This document shows positions 50,609-59,218 of a DNA stretch of 64,000 bases, piece by piece; within the stretch, counting starts at the first letter, position 1, and every line of letters begins with the position of its first letter. The position numbers and the translations under genes were made by a program. This stretch comes from CALMKX01 sp036274895 (GTDB taxonomy: Bacteria > Acidobacteriota > Thermoanaerobaculia > Multivoradales > SZUA-115), in assembly GCA_036274895.1 (NCBI GenBank), contig DASUEU010000037.1, forward strand, positions 1 to 64,000. Reading direction: 5' to 3'. The notes under the pieces were generated by a model. It did no database searches, was not told the DNA's origin, and saw only the letters and a list, made by a program, of their open reading frames with translations.

Positions 50609-53032
50609 ATGGCGCCCCGGTTCGACTTCGATCGTCTCGCGATCGATCTGGCCGTCGCCGACCTGCTCGACCAGCGCCTGACCCGCAGCATCGGCTTTGC
50701 CCAGCGCGGCGGCTACGAGCGCCTCTGGCTCGGCCAGGCCATCCACAGCCGTTACCAGGAGCAGGCCCTCGCCGGCGACCCGACCTACCAGCGGGAGGTC
50801 GGCCTCTCCTACTCGTTCCAGCACCGTGGTTGGGAGATCCGCGTCAGCGGCCGGGCGGACGGCCTGCGCCGTGACCAGAGCGGCGCCCGCGTCGTCGAGG
50901 AGATCAAGTCCGTGCGCCGCGGCGGCGAGCTCTCGGCTGTCGTGCGCGAGATCTACCAGCAGCAGGCCCTGCTCTATGCCTGGATGCTCAGCCGGCGCGA
51001 CGGTGTCGAGGTCGGCGCCGAGCTGGTGCTGATCGAGATCGGCAGTGACGCCGCCCTGCGCATCCCTCTGGCGGTGGACCTCGCGGCCCTCGATGGCGAG
51101 GTCGCCCGGCGCCTCAACGCCCTGATCCGCACGGCCGAAGCGACCATGCGCTCGCGGCTGGCCCGGCGCGAGGCGGGAGAGAGGCTGGCCTTTCCCTACC
51201 CGGAGCTGCGCCCGGGCCAGGGCGAGATCGTCGCCGCCGTCGAGACCGCGCTGGCCCACGGCGAGCACGTGCTGATCGAGGCACCGACCGGCATCGGCAA
51301 GACCGTCGCCGCCCTCTACCCCAGCCTCGCCTGGTGCCTGCGCGAGGGCAAGCGCCTCTTCGTGCTCACCGCCAAGACCTTGCAGCAGGAGATGGCGGTC
51401 AAGGTGCTCGGCCTGCTCGACGTCGAGGGCGCCTTCCAGGGCCTGCGGCTGCGCGCCAAGGCCAAGATGTGCGCCAACGACCAGGTGCTCTGCCACGAGG
51501 AGTACTGCCGCTTCGCCAAGGACTACGCCCTGAAGCTCCACACCAGCGGCCTGGTCCCCCGCCTGCTCGACGAGCACGCCGGGCTCGACCCGGACGTCCT
51601 CTTCGCCCGTGCCCGGGAGGCCGAGGTCTGCCCCTTCGAGGTCAGCCTCGAGCTGGTGGGCCACTGCGACGTGACGATCTGCGACTACAACTACGCCTTC
51701 GACCCCTACGTGGCCCTCGCCGACTTCTCGTCGGACGCCGATCTCGAGGACGTCGTGCTGGTGATCGACGAGATCCACAACCTGGTCGATCGCGGCCGGG
51801 GCTACTACAGCCCCATGCTCTCGAGCCTCGCCGCCCGCCGCGCGGCCGAGGCTATGAACCTTTCAACCCTGCCCTCGGGCGGCCAGGTGGCGGCGCTCGC
51901 GGAGCGGGTCGCCCGGTGCATCGAAGGGGCCGTCGACGAGGCCCTGACCGAGGCTCTGTTGGACGGCCAGGGCGAGCCCCGAGCCCTTCCCGGCAGCTTC
52001 CCCGAGGACGAGCTCTGGCGGCTGCGGCCGGCCTTCGACCAGGCCTTCGTCGACTACCTCGAGCACCGGCGAGAGACCAGGAGCTTCCGCGCCGAGGACC
52101 CCTTCGTCGACTTCTACTTTCTCCTCCTGCGCTTCTTGAACGGCCTGCTGGTCTCCGACGCGAGCTTCAGTCACGTGCTCGAGCGCGACGGCGAGGACCG
52201 CCGGCTCAAGATCCTCTGCCGGGATCCCAGCCGCTTCCTGGGCGCTGTGCTCCGGCGCGCCCACTCGGTGGTCGGCCTTTCGGCGACTCTCTCACCGCCG
52301 GAGTTCTACCGCGACCTCCTGGGCTTCGAGGCGGGACGGACGGCCGCCGTCTCGGTGCCGAGCCCCTTCCCGCAGGAGCACCGCCGGGTAGTGATCGACC
52401 CGGCTGTGGGCACCCGCTGGGCCGAGCGCGAGGCCAACTACGGCCGCATCGCCGAGCGCCTGGCGGCGTTCGCCGAGGCCGTGCCCGGCAACTGTCTGGC
52501 TCTCTTCCCGAGCTACGCCTTCCTCGCCGAGGTGGCCACCCGCCTCGAGATCCCGACCAAGCGCCTGCTGCTCCAGCAGCGCTCCGACAGTGATCGGGCC
52601 CGCGAGGAGATCCTCGAGCACCTCCGCCGGGCCGTGCTCGGCGACGTGCTGCTGCTGGCGGTGGCAGGCGGAGTCTTCGCCGAGGGGGTGGACTATCCCG
52701 GCGAGATGTTGCGCGGGGTGGCGATCGTCGGGCCCTGCCTGCCGGCCCTGTCGCTCGAGCAGCAGCTGCTCCGCGAGTATTACGACGAGCGCTTCGAGCG
52801 GGGCTTCGAGTACGCCTTCGTGGTGCCGGGGATGACCCGGGTGGTGCAGGCCGCCGGTCGGCTGATCCGCTCGCCGGAGGACCGCGGCGTCATCGCCCTC
52901 TTCGACCGCCGTTTCCTGACTCGGCCCTATGCCGACCACTTGCCCGCCGACTGGGTGCCGGAGGAGGGCCTGCGCGCCCTGACCGGCCACCCCGGTCGGG
53001 CCGCGGAGGAGTTCTTTCGTCTTCTGCGCTGA
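50609..53032 (+). CDS. Fe-S DinG/Rad3-type helicase with N-terminal PD-(D/E)XK nuclease-like domain
   Basis: 807 residues from the ATG at 50609. Residues about 40-130 look like a RecB/Cas4-type nuclease module (IRVSGRADGLRRD, then VVEEIKSVRRG). Helicase motifs: Walker A EAPTGIGKTVAALYP near 226, four cysteines of an Fe-S cluster around 287-355 (KMCANDQVLCHEEYC and EVCPF), DEIH Walker B in VLVIDEIHNLVDRG near 386, and motif VI in VQAAGRLIRSPEDRGVIAL near 747. A 5'-3' DNA helicase of repair or displacement type. It is divergent from the conflict operon across the repeat tract, and a good terminator follows. Confidence 0.87.
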   Translation: MAPRFDFDRLAIDLAVADLLDQRLTRSIGFAQRGGYERLWLGQAIHSRYQEQALAGDPTYQREVGLSYSFQHRGWEIRVSGRADGLRRDQSGARVVEEIKSVRRGGELSAVVREIYQQQALLYAWMLSRRDGVEVGAELVLIEIGSDAALRIPLAVDLAALDGEVARRLNALIRTAEATMRSRLARREAGERLAFPYPELRPGQGEIVAAVETALAHGEHVLIEAPTGIGKTVAALYPSLAWCLREGKRLFVLTAKTLQQEMAVKVLGLLDVEGAFQGLRLRAKAKMCANDQVLCHEEYCRFAKDYALKLHTSGLVPRLLDEHAGLDPDVLFARAREAEVCPFEVSLELVGHCDVTICDYNYAFDPYVALADFSSDADLEDVVLVIDEIHNLVDRGRGYYSPMLSSLAARRAAEAMNLSTLPSGGQVAALAERVARCIEGAVDEALTEALLDGQGEPRALPGSFPEDELWRLRPAFDQAFVDYLEHRRETRSFRAEDPFVDFYFLLLRFLNGLLVSDASFSHVLERDGEDRRLKILCRDPSRFLGAVLRRAHSVVGLSATLSPPEFYRDLLGFEAGRTAAVSVPSPFPQEHRRVVIDPAVGTRWAEREANYGRIAERLAAFAEAVPGNCLALFPSYAFLAEVATRLEIPTKRLLLQQRSDSDRAREEILEHLRRAVLGDVLLLAVAGGVFAEGVDYPGEMLRGVAIVGPCLPALSLEQQLLREYYDERFERGFEYAFVVPGMTRVVQAAGRLIRSPEDRGVIALFDRRFLTRPYADHLPADWVPEEGLRALTGHPGRAAEEFFRLLR

Positions 53033-53131
53033 GCGGGGCTATGCCGCCTAAACATATCCGGTCCCCCGTGCGTAGAAAGGTCCAGGAGCCTGAGAGACAG
53101 TCTCCTCGCGGAAAGAACCTCCTCCTCAACC

Positions 53132-53159
53132 CCCCGCCGACATCGGCGGGGCCTTTTTT
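53132..53159 (+). terminator. Intrinsic terminator after the helicase gene
   Basis: CCCCGCCG-ACAT-CGGCGGGG is an 8-bp stem followed by CC and six Ts. It lies 100 bp after the helicase stop and just beyond the convergent corA stop at 53163. Confidence 0.9.
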
Positions 53160-53162
53160 CCC

Positions 53163-54122
53163 CTAGATCCAACCCTTGCGCCGGAACCAGCCGAGCAGCC
53201 CGACCACCACCCCGGCCATGGCGGTCAGCGTCAGTGGATAGCCCCAGCGGCTCTTGAGCTCCGGCATGTGCTCGAAGTTCATGCCGTAGATGCCGGCGAT
53301 GACGGTCAAGGGCAGGAGCACCGAGGAGATGACGGTCAGCACCTTCATGATGTCGTTGGTGCGCTGCGAGATCACCGACAGGTAGGTGTCGCGCAGGCTC
53401 GAGAGCTGCTCCCGCAGCATGTCGATAGCGTCGGTCAGGCGCAGCACCTCGTCGTAGACGTCCCGGAAGTAGAAGGCCTCCCGCTCGTCGATCTCATCGG
53501 CGCTGCCGGTCGCCAGGTGGTTGAACACCTGGCGGTGGGGCAGCATGACGCGACGCAGCGTGGAGAGTCGCCGGCGGAAGCCGAGGATGGCCTCGAGATG
53601 CCCCTGCCTGGGCTTTTCGAACATCTCGCCCTCGAGATCCTCAATCTCCTGCCCCAGCTCATCGATCACCGGGAAGTAGAGGCTGATCAGCTCGTCGAAG
53701 AGGAGGTAGAGGAGATGATCGAGGCCGCCGCGTGGAGTGCGATCGGTCTCGCGGAGCCGCTCCCGCACCGCGGCCACGCTGCGCAAGGGCGCCCGGTGGA
53801 CGGTGACCAGGCGATGGGGCTCGAGGAAGGCCGCGAGCTTCAGGGTCTCGAGCTGATCGCTTTGGCGGTTGAAGTCGATGCCGCGGGCGATGACGAAGAG
53901 GCACTCGTCGTACTCCTCGTACTTGGGCTGGTGGTGCAGCGTGAAGGTGGCCTCGACCGCCAGGGGGTGGTAGCCCAGGCTCCGCACCAGCGCCTCGTGC
54001 TCGGGAGCGAGACCTTCGAGGTCCAGCCAGAGCAGGCCGGCTTCGGGGGTGTGGCTGTCGAGAAGCTCGCGCCCACCACAGACGAGGTGGCCGTCAGGCC
54101 GGAAGAGGACGGTCGAGATCAT
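53163..54122 (-). CDS. corA: CorA-family magnesium/cobalt transporter
   Basis: 319 residues. A long cytoplasmic alpha/beta and helical funnel is followed by two transmembrane helices. The signature YGMNFEHMPE sits near 279-288, after the first membrane helix (VISSVLLPLTVIAGIYGMNF). The C-terminus (TAMAGVVVGLLGWFRRKGWI) is the second helix plus a basic tail. The GMN loop is the ion selectivity filter of the pentameric channel. It is convergent with the helicase gene and followed upstream by the Spy-like/anti-sigma/sigma operon on the same strand. Confidence 0.92.
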   Translation of the reverse strand: MISTVLFRPDGHLVCGGRELLDSHTPEAGLLWLDLEGLAPEHEALVRSLGYHPLAVEATFTLHHQPKYEEYDECLFVIARGIDFNRQSDQLETLKLAAFLEPHRLVTVHRAPLRSVAAVRERLRETDRTPRGGLDHLLYLLFDELISLYFPVIDELGQEIEDLEGEMFEKPRQGHLEAILGFRRRLSTLRRVMLPHRQVFNHLATGSADEIDEREAFYFRDVYDEVLRLTDAIDMLREQLSSLRDTYLSVISQRTNDIMKVLTVISSVLLPLTVIAGIYGMNFEHMPELKSRWGYPLTLTAMAGVVVGLLGWFRRKGWI

Positions 54123-54149
54123 GGGTCGGGGCGCAATCTAGCACGCCCC

Positions 54150-54698
54150 TCAGATCGGCGGCTTGGCTCCTTCCGGTGGTGGCCGGCGGCCCCCGGGACC
54201 CCGCTGCCCCGAGAGCGGCCGCATGGGGCGGCGCACCGCTCCCCCACCGTCGCGCAGCCGCCCCAGGCCACGCAGGAACGGCTCCCGCTGCTCCGGAGAG
54301 AGCATCCCGTGGACCTCGAGCACCATCTCGACCAGGGCGCGGTCGAGCTCGGCCTGGATCCGCGAGGTCTCCGCCAGCAGCCCATCGATGCGCTCCAAGT
54401 CGGGCTCGTCTCGGGCCAGCTCACGGCGCAGCTCTTCGCGCAGAACCAGGAGACGCCGGCGCTGTCCCCACGTGCGATCGACAAAGGCCCTCTGCACCTG
54501 GACGAAGCGATCCCTCTGCTCCCCCTCGAGACCGAGCCGCGCCCCGAACCGTTCCGCGACACCCTGGAGCACCGGCGGCGGGGTCTCGTTGCGCGAGACG
54601 GCCGTGGCCCGCAGCCGCTCGACCAGCAGCATGGCCACCACCCCAACGTTGATGCCGAGGGAGAGCATCAGGGCGAGGACCAACCACCATCGCCTCAT
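54150..54698 (-). CDS. Spy/CpxP- or CnrX-like periplasmic metal-sensor protein
   Basis: 182 residues. One N-terminal membrane segment (LVLALMLSLGINVGVVAMLL) is followed by an all-helical periplasmic region rich in Arg and Glu (FGARLGLEGEQRDRFVQVQR, then LAETSRIQAELDRALVEMVL) and a Pro/Gly-rich tail. This matches heavy-metal-sensor/Spy-like LTXXQ proteins, which often work with an ECF sigma system. The start overlaps the anti-sigma gene stop by 4 bp, so the three-gene operon is sigma, anti-sigma, sensor. Confidence 0.75.
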   Translation of the reverse strand: MRRWWLVLALMLSLGINVGVVAMLLVERLRATAVSRNETPPPVLQGVAERFGARLGLEGEQRDRFVQVQRAFVDRTWGQRRRLLVLREELRRELARDEPDLERIDGLLAETSRIQAELDRALVEMVLEVHGMLSPEQREPFLRGLGRLRDGGGAVRRPMRPLSGQRGPGGRRPPPEGAKPPI

Positions 54699-55132
54699 GA
54701 CTCGGCCTCCGGCAGGGACAGGTCCTGTTCCAGCTCATCGAGGTAGGACTCGGCCCAGCTGTCGCTCGTCCAGGTCGGCTCGAGGCCGGCGGCCGACCCC
54801 GCGGCGCCCCGGAGCCAGCCGGCGCCGACGCCGAGAGCCACGCCGGCGATCAACGCCGAGGCGGCGCCGAGGCGGACCCAGCCGGGCATCATTCGCAGCG
54901 AGAATGCCTCGGAGCGCTCGGCGAAGGCCCTGGCCGTGACGCGGGTGGCGAAGCCGAACGGAACACGACTCGGGGACGCCGGCTCGAGCGAACGCCAAAG
55001 CCGCTCGACGCGGGCTCGCTCGGCGGCCAGGTGGGGGTCCCGCGCGCAGGCCGCGTCGAGCTGCCGCAGGCGCGGCGCATCAAGCTGGCCCGCGGCCGCT
55101 TCGAGAAGATCCTCTTCGCGAAAGTCGCTCAT
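54695..55132 (-). CDS. Putative membrane anti-sigma factor
   Basis: 145 residues. The N-terminal helical part (MSDFREEDLLEAAAGQLDAPRL, given as positions 1-22) is acidic and could bind the sigma factor. One transmembrane segment lies near 90-112 (LGAASALIAGVALGVGAGWL), and the short periplasmic end is acidic. There is no zinc-binding CxxC motif, so it is not a classical ZAS protein. The gene overlaps the ECF sigma gene upstream and the sensor gene downstream by 4 bp each, which supports the anti-sigma role. Confidence 0.75.
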   Translation of the reverse strand: MSDFREEDLLEAAAGQLDAPRLRQLDAACARDPHLAAERARVERLWRSLEPASPSRVPFGFATRVTARAFAERSEAFSLRMMPGWVRLGAASALIAGVALGVGAGWLRGAAGSAAGLEPTWTSDSWAESYLDELEQDLSLPEAES

Positions 55133-55752
55133 CGCCGTGTTCCTTTCCCTGAAACCCCTGCTCCGCCCTTCTCCTGCGCCACCTCGAGATTGCGCATCGC
55201 CCGCACCAACCGGCTCTCGACCGCGCCGAGGGTGATGCCGAGCACCTCGGCGATCTCACGATACGAGAGACCCTCGAAGCGCGCCAGCACCAGCACCGAG
55301 CGCTGGTTCTCCGGCAAGCGGTCGATCGCCCGCCGCACTTCGCGCCAGCGCTGCCGCGCCTCCAGGCTCTCATGGGGCCCGGCGCGGCCGTCGTGCGGGT
55401 CGAGACGGGGTGCCTCGGTCTCCTCGCCCTCGCCCTCCAAGCGCAGGAAACGCAGCACTTTGCGCCGGCGCAGGAGGTTCAAGCAGTGATTGACCGCGAT
55501 GCGATACAGGAGCGTCGACAGCTGCCCCTGGGGCCGGAAGGTCGCGCCGCGCCGGAAGAGCTTGAGGAAGACCTCCTGGGCGGCCTCCTCGGCCTCGGCT
55601 GCTCGACCGAGAAGGCGCTCGCAGGTGCGCAGGATGCGCTCCTGATGACGTTCGACCAGGCCGGCGAACGCCCTCTCGTCACCGTCGACGGCACGGGAGA
55701 GCAGGGGCCAGTCGGGGTCCTCTGCTGCCGCCGGCTCGGGCGGGCGCCTCAT
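55129..55752 (-). CDS. ECF-type RNA polymerase sigma factor
   Basis: 207 residues from the ATG at 55752, which has GGAGGGG 9 nt upstream; two closer starts at 55770 and 55761 crowd that site. Region 2 reads FAGLVERHQERILRTCERLL, then AEEAAQEVFLKLFRRG. Region 4 reads LPENQRSVLVLARFEGLSYR then EIAEVLGITLGAVESRLVRAMR. First gene of an operon with the anti-sigma factor and the periplasmic sensor, so it likely responds to an envelope or metal signal. Confidence 0.92.
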   Translation of the reverse strand: MRRPPEPAAAEDPDWPLLSRAVDGDERAFAGLVERHQERILRTCERLLGRAAEAEEAAQEVFLKLFRRGATFRPQGQLSTLLYRIAVNHCLNLLRRRKVLRFLRLEGEGEETEAPRLDPHDGRAGPHESLEARQRWREVRRAIDRLPENQRSVLVLARFEGLSYREIAEVLGITLGAVESRLVRAMRNLEVAQEKGGAGVSGKGTRR

Positions 55753-55821
55753 CGCGGTCATCCCCTCCACGGAGCCTGGAACCCCCGACTCGCCCCGATC
55801 CTGCGCGCCGTCGCGTTGCGC

Positions 55822-58452
55822 TCAGGCCGAGAGGGCGTCGAGGCTGGCCAGCAAGCTCTCGGCGCTCGGGAAGCGATCGGCCGGACTCTTGGCGAGGCAG
55901 CGCAGGAGGATCCCCTCCACCACCTCCGGGATCGATGGCGCCAGGGCGCGAGGCGCGGGGGGCGTCTCATTGAGGTGCTTGAAGGCGATCTCGACCGGCG
56001 TCTGGCCGGTGAAGGGCAGGCGTCCGGTGAACACCTCGTAGAGCAGCACCCCGACCGCGTAGAGGTCGGTGCGCGCGTCCACCTCCTGGCCCTGGAGAGC
56101 CTCCGGTGCCATGTACTGGGGAGTGCCGACCAGCCAGCCCTCCTGGGTCAGCCCCAGGCCCGCGCGGGCGATCGGCCGGGCGATGCCGAAGTCCATCAGC
56201 TTGGCGTTGCCGGCCGGATCGAGGATCAGGTTGTCGGGCTTGATGTCGCGGTGGAGCACTCCCTGCTGGTGGGCCGCGGCGAGGCCGGAGAGCAGCTGCT
56301 TGCCCACCCGTAGGGCGGCGGAGAAGGGCAAACGGTCGGTCTGGTCGAGCATGTAGCGCAGAGTCACCCCCCGCACGTACTCCATCGAGATGAAATGGAT
56401 GCCGTCGAGCTCGCCGAAATCGTAGGTGCGCAGGACGTTCGGGTGGGTGATCTTGCGCGCCAGGCGCAGCTCCTCCTTGAGCCGCTCGAGCTGGACCGGA
56501 TCCTGCCAGGCCTCGCGGCGCAGGACCTTCAGGGCCACCAGGTCGTCGAGCTCGCGGTCGCGGGCCTTGAACACCATGCCCATGCCGCCGGCCCCGAGCT
56601 GGGCCAGAACCTCGAACCGCCCGCCGAGCAGCTTGCCCGGGCCGAGATCGGCGAGCAGGGCACTGCGCTTCATGGCCAGGGTGGGTGCCACGGCGGGCGT
56701 CACCACACCGGCGATGCGCACCGCGTCGGTGCTCTTCAAGCTGAAGAAGGGCAAGGTGGTCACCACACCCTGGTGGGATTCCGGCGTGAAGCCGGTCCTC
56801 GCCAGCAGATCCTCGAGGTCGCGCTGGACCTCCTTCGACAGCACCATCTCGCCGACGGTAGCCTCCTTGAGCAGGCTCTCGAGCTTCTGCACCGGCAGGC
56901 CCAGCAGGCTGGCGGTCAGATCCTCGCCCAGGCTCGCGGTGCCGGTGATCACCTCGCCGCCGGCCAGCACCACCAAGGGCTCAGCGAGATCGTCGAAGGC
57001 GTCCTCCCTGCTACCGAGCGCGGCCATCATCTCGCTGGCGGCGGCCACCGCTCGCACCGAGCGATCCTCCCCCTCGAAGGCGGCCAGCAGGCGATGGCCG
57101 AGCAGGGAGACCAGCCGGCCCCGCCGCGCGGCCACCGCCGCCGCGGCCCGTCGCAGGTCGCGGTTGAGCCGGGCGACCACCTCGTCGGGGGGCTGGGCGG
57201 CGGCCCGGACGTAGCGCCGCAGCTCGACGGCGACCAGGGTGACGCTCTTCTTCTGCGGTCCCTCGACCGGCAGGGCCGCCTTGCCCGGCTCGGGCAGGGT
57301 GCGCGAGAGGTCGGTCAGGTAGGCCTGCATGTCGCTCTTCTCGCGCAGGTCGGCGAGCAGCTCGTTGAAGCTCCGCGCGAGCTGGCCGACCTCGTCCGAG
57401 GTCTCGGCCACCACCCGTTGGCCGAAGTCGCCTCCACGCGCGGCCTCGGCACTCGCCACCAGGCGACGGATCGGCCGCAGCATCCGATTCGACAGGGCAT
57501 AGGCCAGGCCGAGGGCGAGCAGGGTGGCAGCGAGACCGGCGATCACCAGGTCCCGGAGCAGGGTGCGGAAGGGGCCGAGCTGGCGGTCGAGGGAGGCCAG
57601 GGCCAGGGTGGCCCCCACCACCTGACCCGGGGCCCCCACCGCCTGGCCTGGGGCCTCCAGGAGCGGCGTCACCTGGGCCAGCCAGGGGCGACCGTCGAGG
57701 TTGAGCGACACACGTCGACCCTCGCCCCTGGCCAGCGCCGAAGGCGGATCCAACCGGACGAGAGAACGGGAGAGGTCCTGGGCCGTGGCGGTCTCCAGGG
57801 TCGAGGAGGGAAGCGCCTCGAACTTGCCCTGGCGCACGGCGAGGAAGACCACTTCGGTGCCACTGATCTCGGAAAGGTCGCGAGCCACTGCCTGGTCGAT
57901 CCGAAAGCCGAAGGCCACGTAGCCGACGAGATCGAAACCGGTGACCATGGGCACGACAACGGCGTTGTAGAGGGCGTCCTCTTCGGGCCAGACCCCGACC
58001 GTCGGCTGGTTGCTCTTGAGGGTCGCCGCCACCAGAGGACGCTCGGCGAGATCCTGCCCGGCCGAACCCGGCCGGTCGGTGCGGGCGACCACCCGGCCGT
58101 CTGGTCCGAGCACGGCGGCGAAGTCGAAGCCGAGGTCGTTCTGGCGCAGCTCGAGCAGGTCGAGGATCGAGCTTTCCTGGGCGGTGGCGGCCCCTTCCGC
58201 CAAGTAGGCGACCAGCGTTGCATCGGCGAACGTGCGTGAGAGCTGCTTCAGCTGCTGCTTGTGCTGCTCTTGACTGTTCTCGACGGCCACGGCGCTGCGG
58301 GCGAGGGCTTCCTCGACGGCCGTGCTGGCGAGAGCCTGACCACGCAGGTAGACCGCCGCCACCGCGGCGCCCACCCCGAGCAGCACCACCATGGCCATGG
58401 CGAGGAGCAGGCGGGTGCCGAGGGAGAGACCTGTGCGGCGCTTATCCGTCAT
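55822..58452 (-). CDS. Receptor Ser/Thr kinase: dCACHE-HAMP-degenerate cyclase-kinase
   Basis: 876 residues. TM1 at 12-34, a periplasmic dCACHE-like sensor at about 38-300 (FAAVLGPDGRVVARTDRPGS near 111), TM2 at 301-321, HAMP at about 322-375. Residues 403-550 look like a class III cyclase homology domain (VTLVAVELRRY, EVVARLNRDLRR, LLGHRLLAAFEG, AGGEVITGTASLGEDLT) but lack the metal-binding aspartates. The kinase at 612-876 has GAGGMG, K642, HRD 734-736 and DFG 754-756, so it should be active. The usual order is inverted: the kinase is at the C-terminus. It overlaps the blue-copper gene by 11 bp. Confidence 0.88.
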   Translation of the reverse strand: MTDKRRTGLSLGTRLLLAMAMVVLLGVGAAVAAVYLRGQALASTAVEEALARSAVAVENSQEQHKQQLKQLSRTFADATLVAYLAEGAATAQESSILDLLELRQNDLGFDFAAVLGPDGRVVARTDRPGSAGQDLAERPLVAATLKSNQPTVGVWPEEDALYNAVVVPMVTGFDLVGYVAFGFRIDQAVARDLSEISGTEVVFLAVRQGKFEALPSSTLETATAQDLSRSLVRLDPPSALARGEGRRVSLNLDGRPWLAQVTPLLEAPGQAVGAPGQVVGATLALASLDRQLGPFRTLLRDLVIAGLAATLLALGLAYALSNRMLRPIRRLVASAEAARGGDFGQRVVAETSDEVGQLARSFNELLADLREKSDMQAYLTDLSRTLPEPGKAALPVEGPQKKSVTLVAVELRRYVRAAAQPPDEVVARLNRDLRRAAAAVAARRGRLVSLLGHRLLAAFEGEDRSVRAVAAASEMMAALGSREDAFDDLAEPLVVLAGGEVITGTASLGEDLTASLLGLPVQKLESLLKEATVGEMVLSKEVQRDLEDLLARTGFTPESHQGVVTTLPFFSLKSTDAVRIAGVVTPAVAPTLAMKRSALLADLGPGKLLGGRFEVLAQLGAGGMGMVFKARDRELDDLVALKVLRREAWQDPVQLERLKEELRLARKITHPNVLRTYDFGELDGIHFISMEYVRGVTLRYMLDQTDRLPFSAALRVGKQLLSGLAAAHQQGVLHRDIKPDNLILDPAGNAKLMDFGIARPIARAGLGLTQEGWLVGTPQYMAPEALQGQEVDARTDLYAVGVLLYEVFTGRLPFTGQTPVEIAFKHLNETPPAPRALAPSIPEVVEGILLRCLAKSPADRFPSAESLLASLDALSA

Positions 58453-59140
58453 AGCGATCCCGTCCGGGCCGGGGATAGGCCTTGCCGGCCTTGTTGAGAT
58501 GAGGGGGCACCCGTTCCCGGGCGAGGGTCAGACGGATCTCCGGCGGCAGCCCGCCAGCGAGGTCGATCGAGAGCGGCTCGGCCTGGGGGTGCCAGACGGT
58601 CACCCGGCCCCTGGTCCCGCCGCCGAGGCTGAACCGTCCGTCGGAGTTTGGCACCGCGAAGTGCGGGGTATCGAGCACGACGATGTAGGCCACCATCGCG
58701 TGGTGGACGTTGCAGAACACCCGGACCACCCCGGCGGCCTTGAAGGTCCAGCTCTTGCCCGGCCCCTTGTTGTAGAGGCCGAGGTCGAAGGGATTGCCCG
58801 GGGAGACCGAGAAGACGTTGTGCAGGATCGGGTCCTGGTTGGGAAAACGCACGGTGGCGCCCCGGGGCACCGGCAGCACCAAGGGCAGGAACTCCTTGCC
58901 GCGGGTCACCATCTCGTAGACCCGGCCGCTGCCGTCGACCGAGCGGGGCGGGTTGGCGGTCAGGGAGACCACGGCGTGGCGTGGATCGCCGGCCGACCGC
59001 GCGACGGGTTTGCCGGCCTTGTCCACCAGAACGATGCGACCGGAGAGGCCGCCGGTGCTCGCGGGCGCGCTCCCTCCCACCCCGGGCAGGAGGAGCCCGA
59101 AGCCGAGCAGCAGCGGGACCAGTAGCCAAGCTCTGTGCAT
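58442..59140 (-). CDS. Secreted cupredoxin-like (blue-copper) protein
   Basis: 232 residues. Signal peptide about 1-23. A cupredoxin fold is indicated by VRFPNQDPILHNVFSVS and RVFCNVHHAMVAYIVV: one His, then Cys, His and Met in the spacing of a type 1 copper site. The N-terminal part resembles carboxypeptidase-regulatory-like beta domains. It is similar to methylamine-utilisation-type plastocyanin-like proteins. It overlaps the start of the receptor kinase gene by 11 bp; it may be a partner for the periplasmic sensor or an unrelated electron carrier. Confidence 0.82.
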   Translation of the reverse strand: MHRAWLLVPLLLGFGLLLPGVGGSAPASTGGLSGRIVLVDKAGKPVARSAGDPRHAVVSLTANPPRSVDGSGRVYEMVTRGKEFLPLVLPVPRGATVRFPNQDPILHNVFSVSPGNPFDLGLYNKGPGKSWTFKAAGVVRVFCNVHHAMVAYIVVLDTPHFAVPNSDGRFSLGGGTRGRVTVWHPQAEPLSIDLAGGLPPEIRLTLARERVPPHLNKAGKAYPRPGRDRYDG

Positions 59141-59204
59141 GGGTGACGAGACGGCTGGATGCTAGCACGAGGCGTCCGTCGGTCGCGGCGAGCCGGCGTG
59201 CCGA

Positions 59205-59218
59205 TAGAATCGCTCGCC
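59205..59218 (+). promoter_or_regulatory. Candidate leaderless -10 element before the LuxE-like gene
   Basis: TAGAAT at 59205-59210 ends 8 nt before the ATG at 59219, and no Shine-Dalgarno sequence precedes the ATG (CGCTCGCC). No clear -35 box. Confidence 0.5.

Noticed and set aside
53067..53130. Possible riboswitch-like stem (GGAGCCTGAGAGACAGTCTCC) after the helicase
   Set aside because: It is between two convergent stop codons and matches no known riboswitch core.
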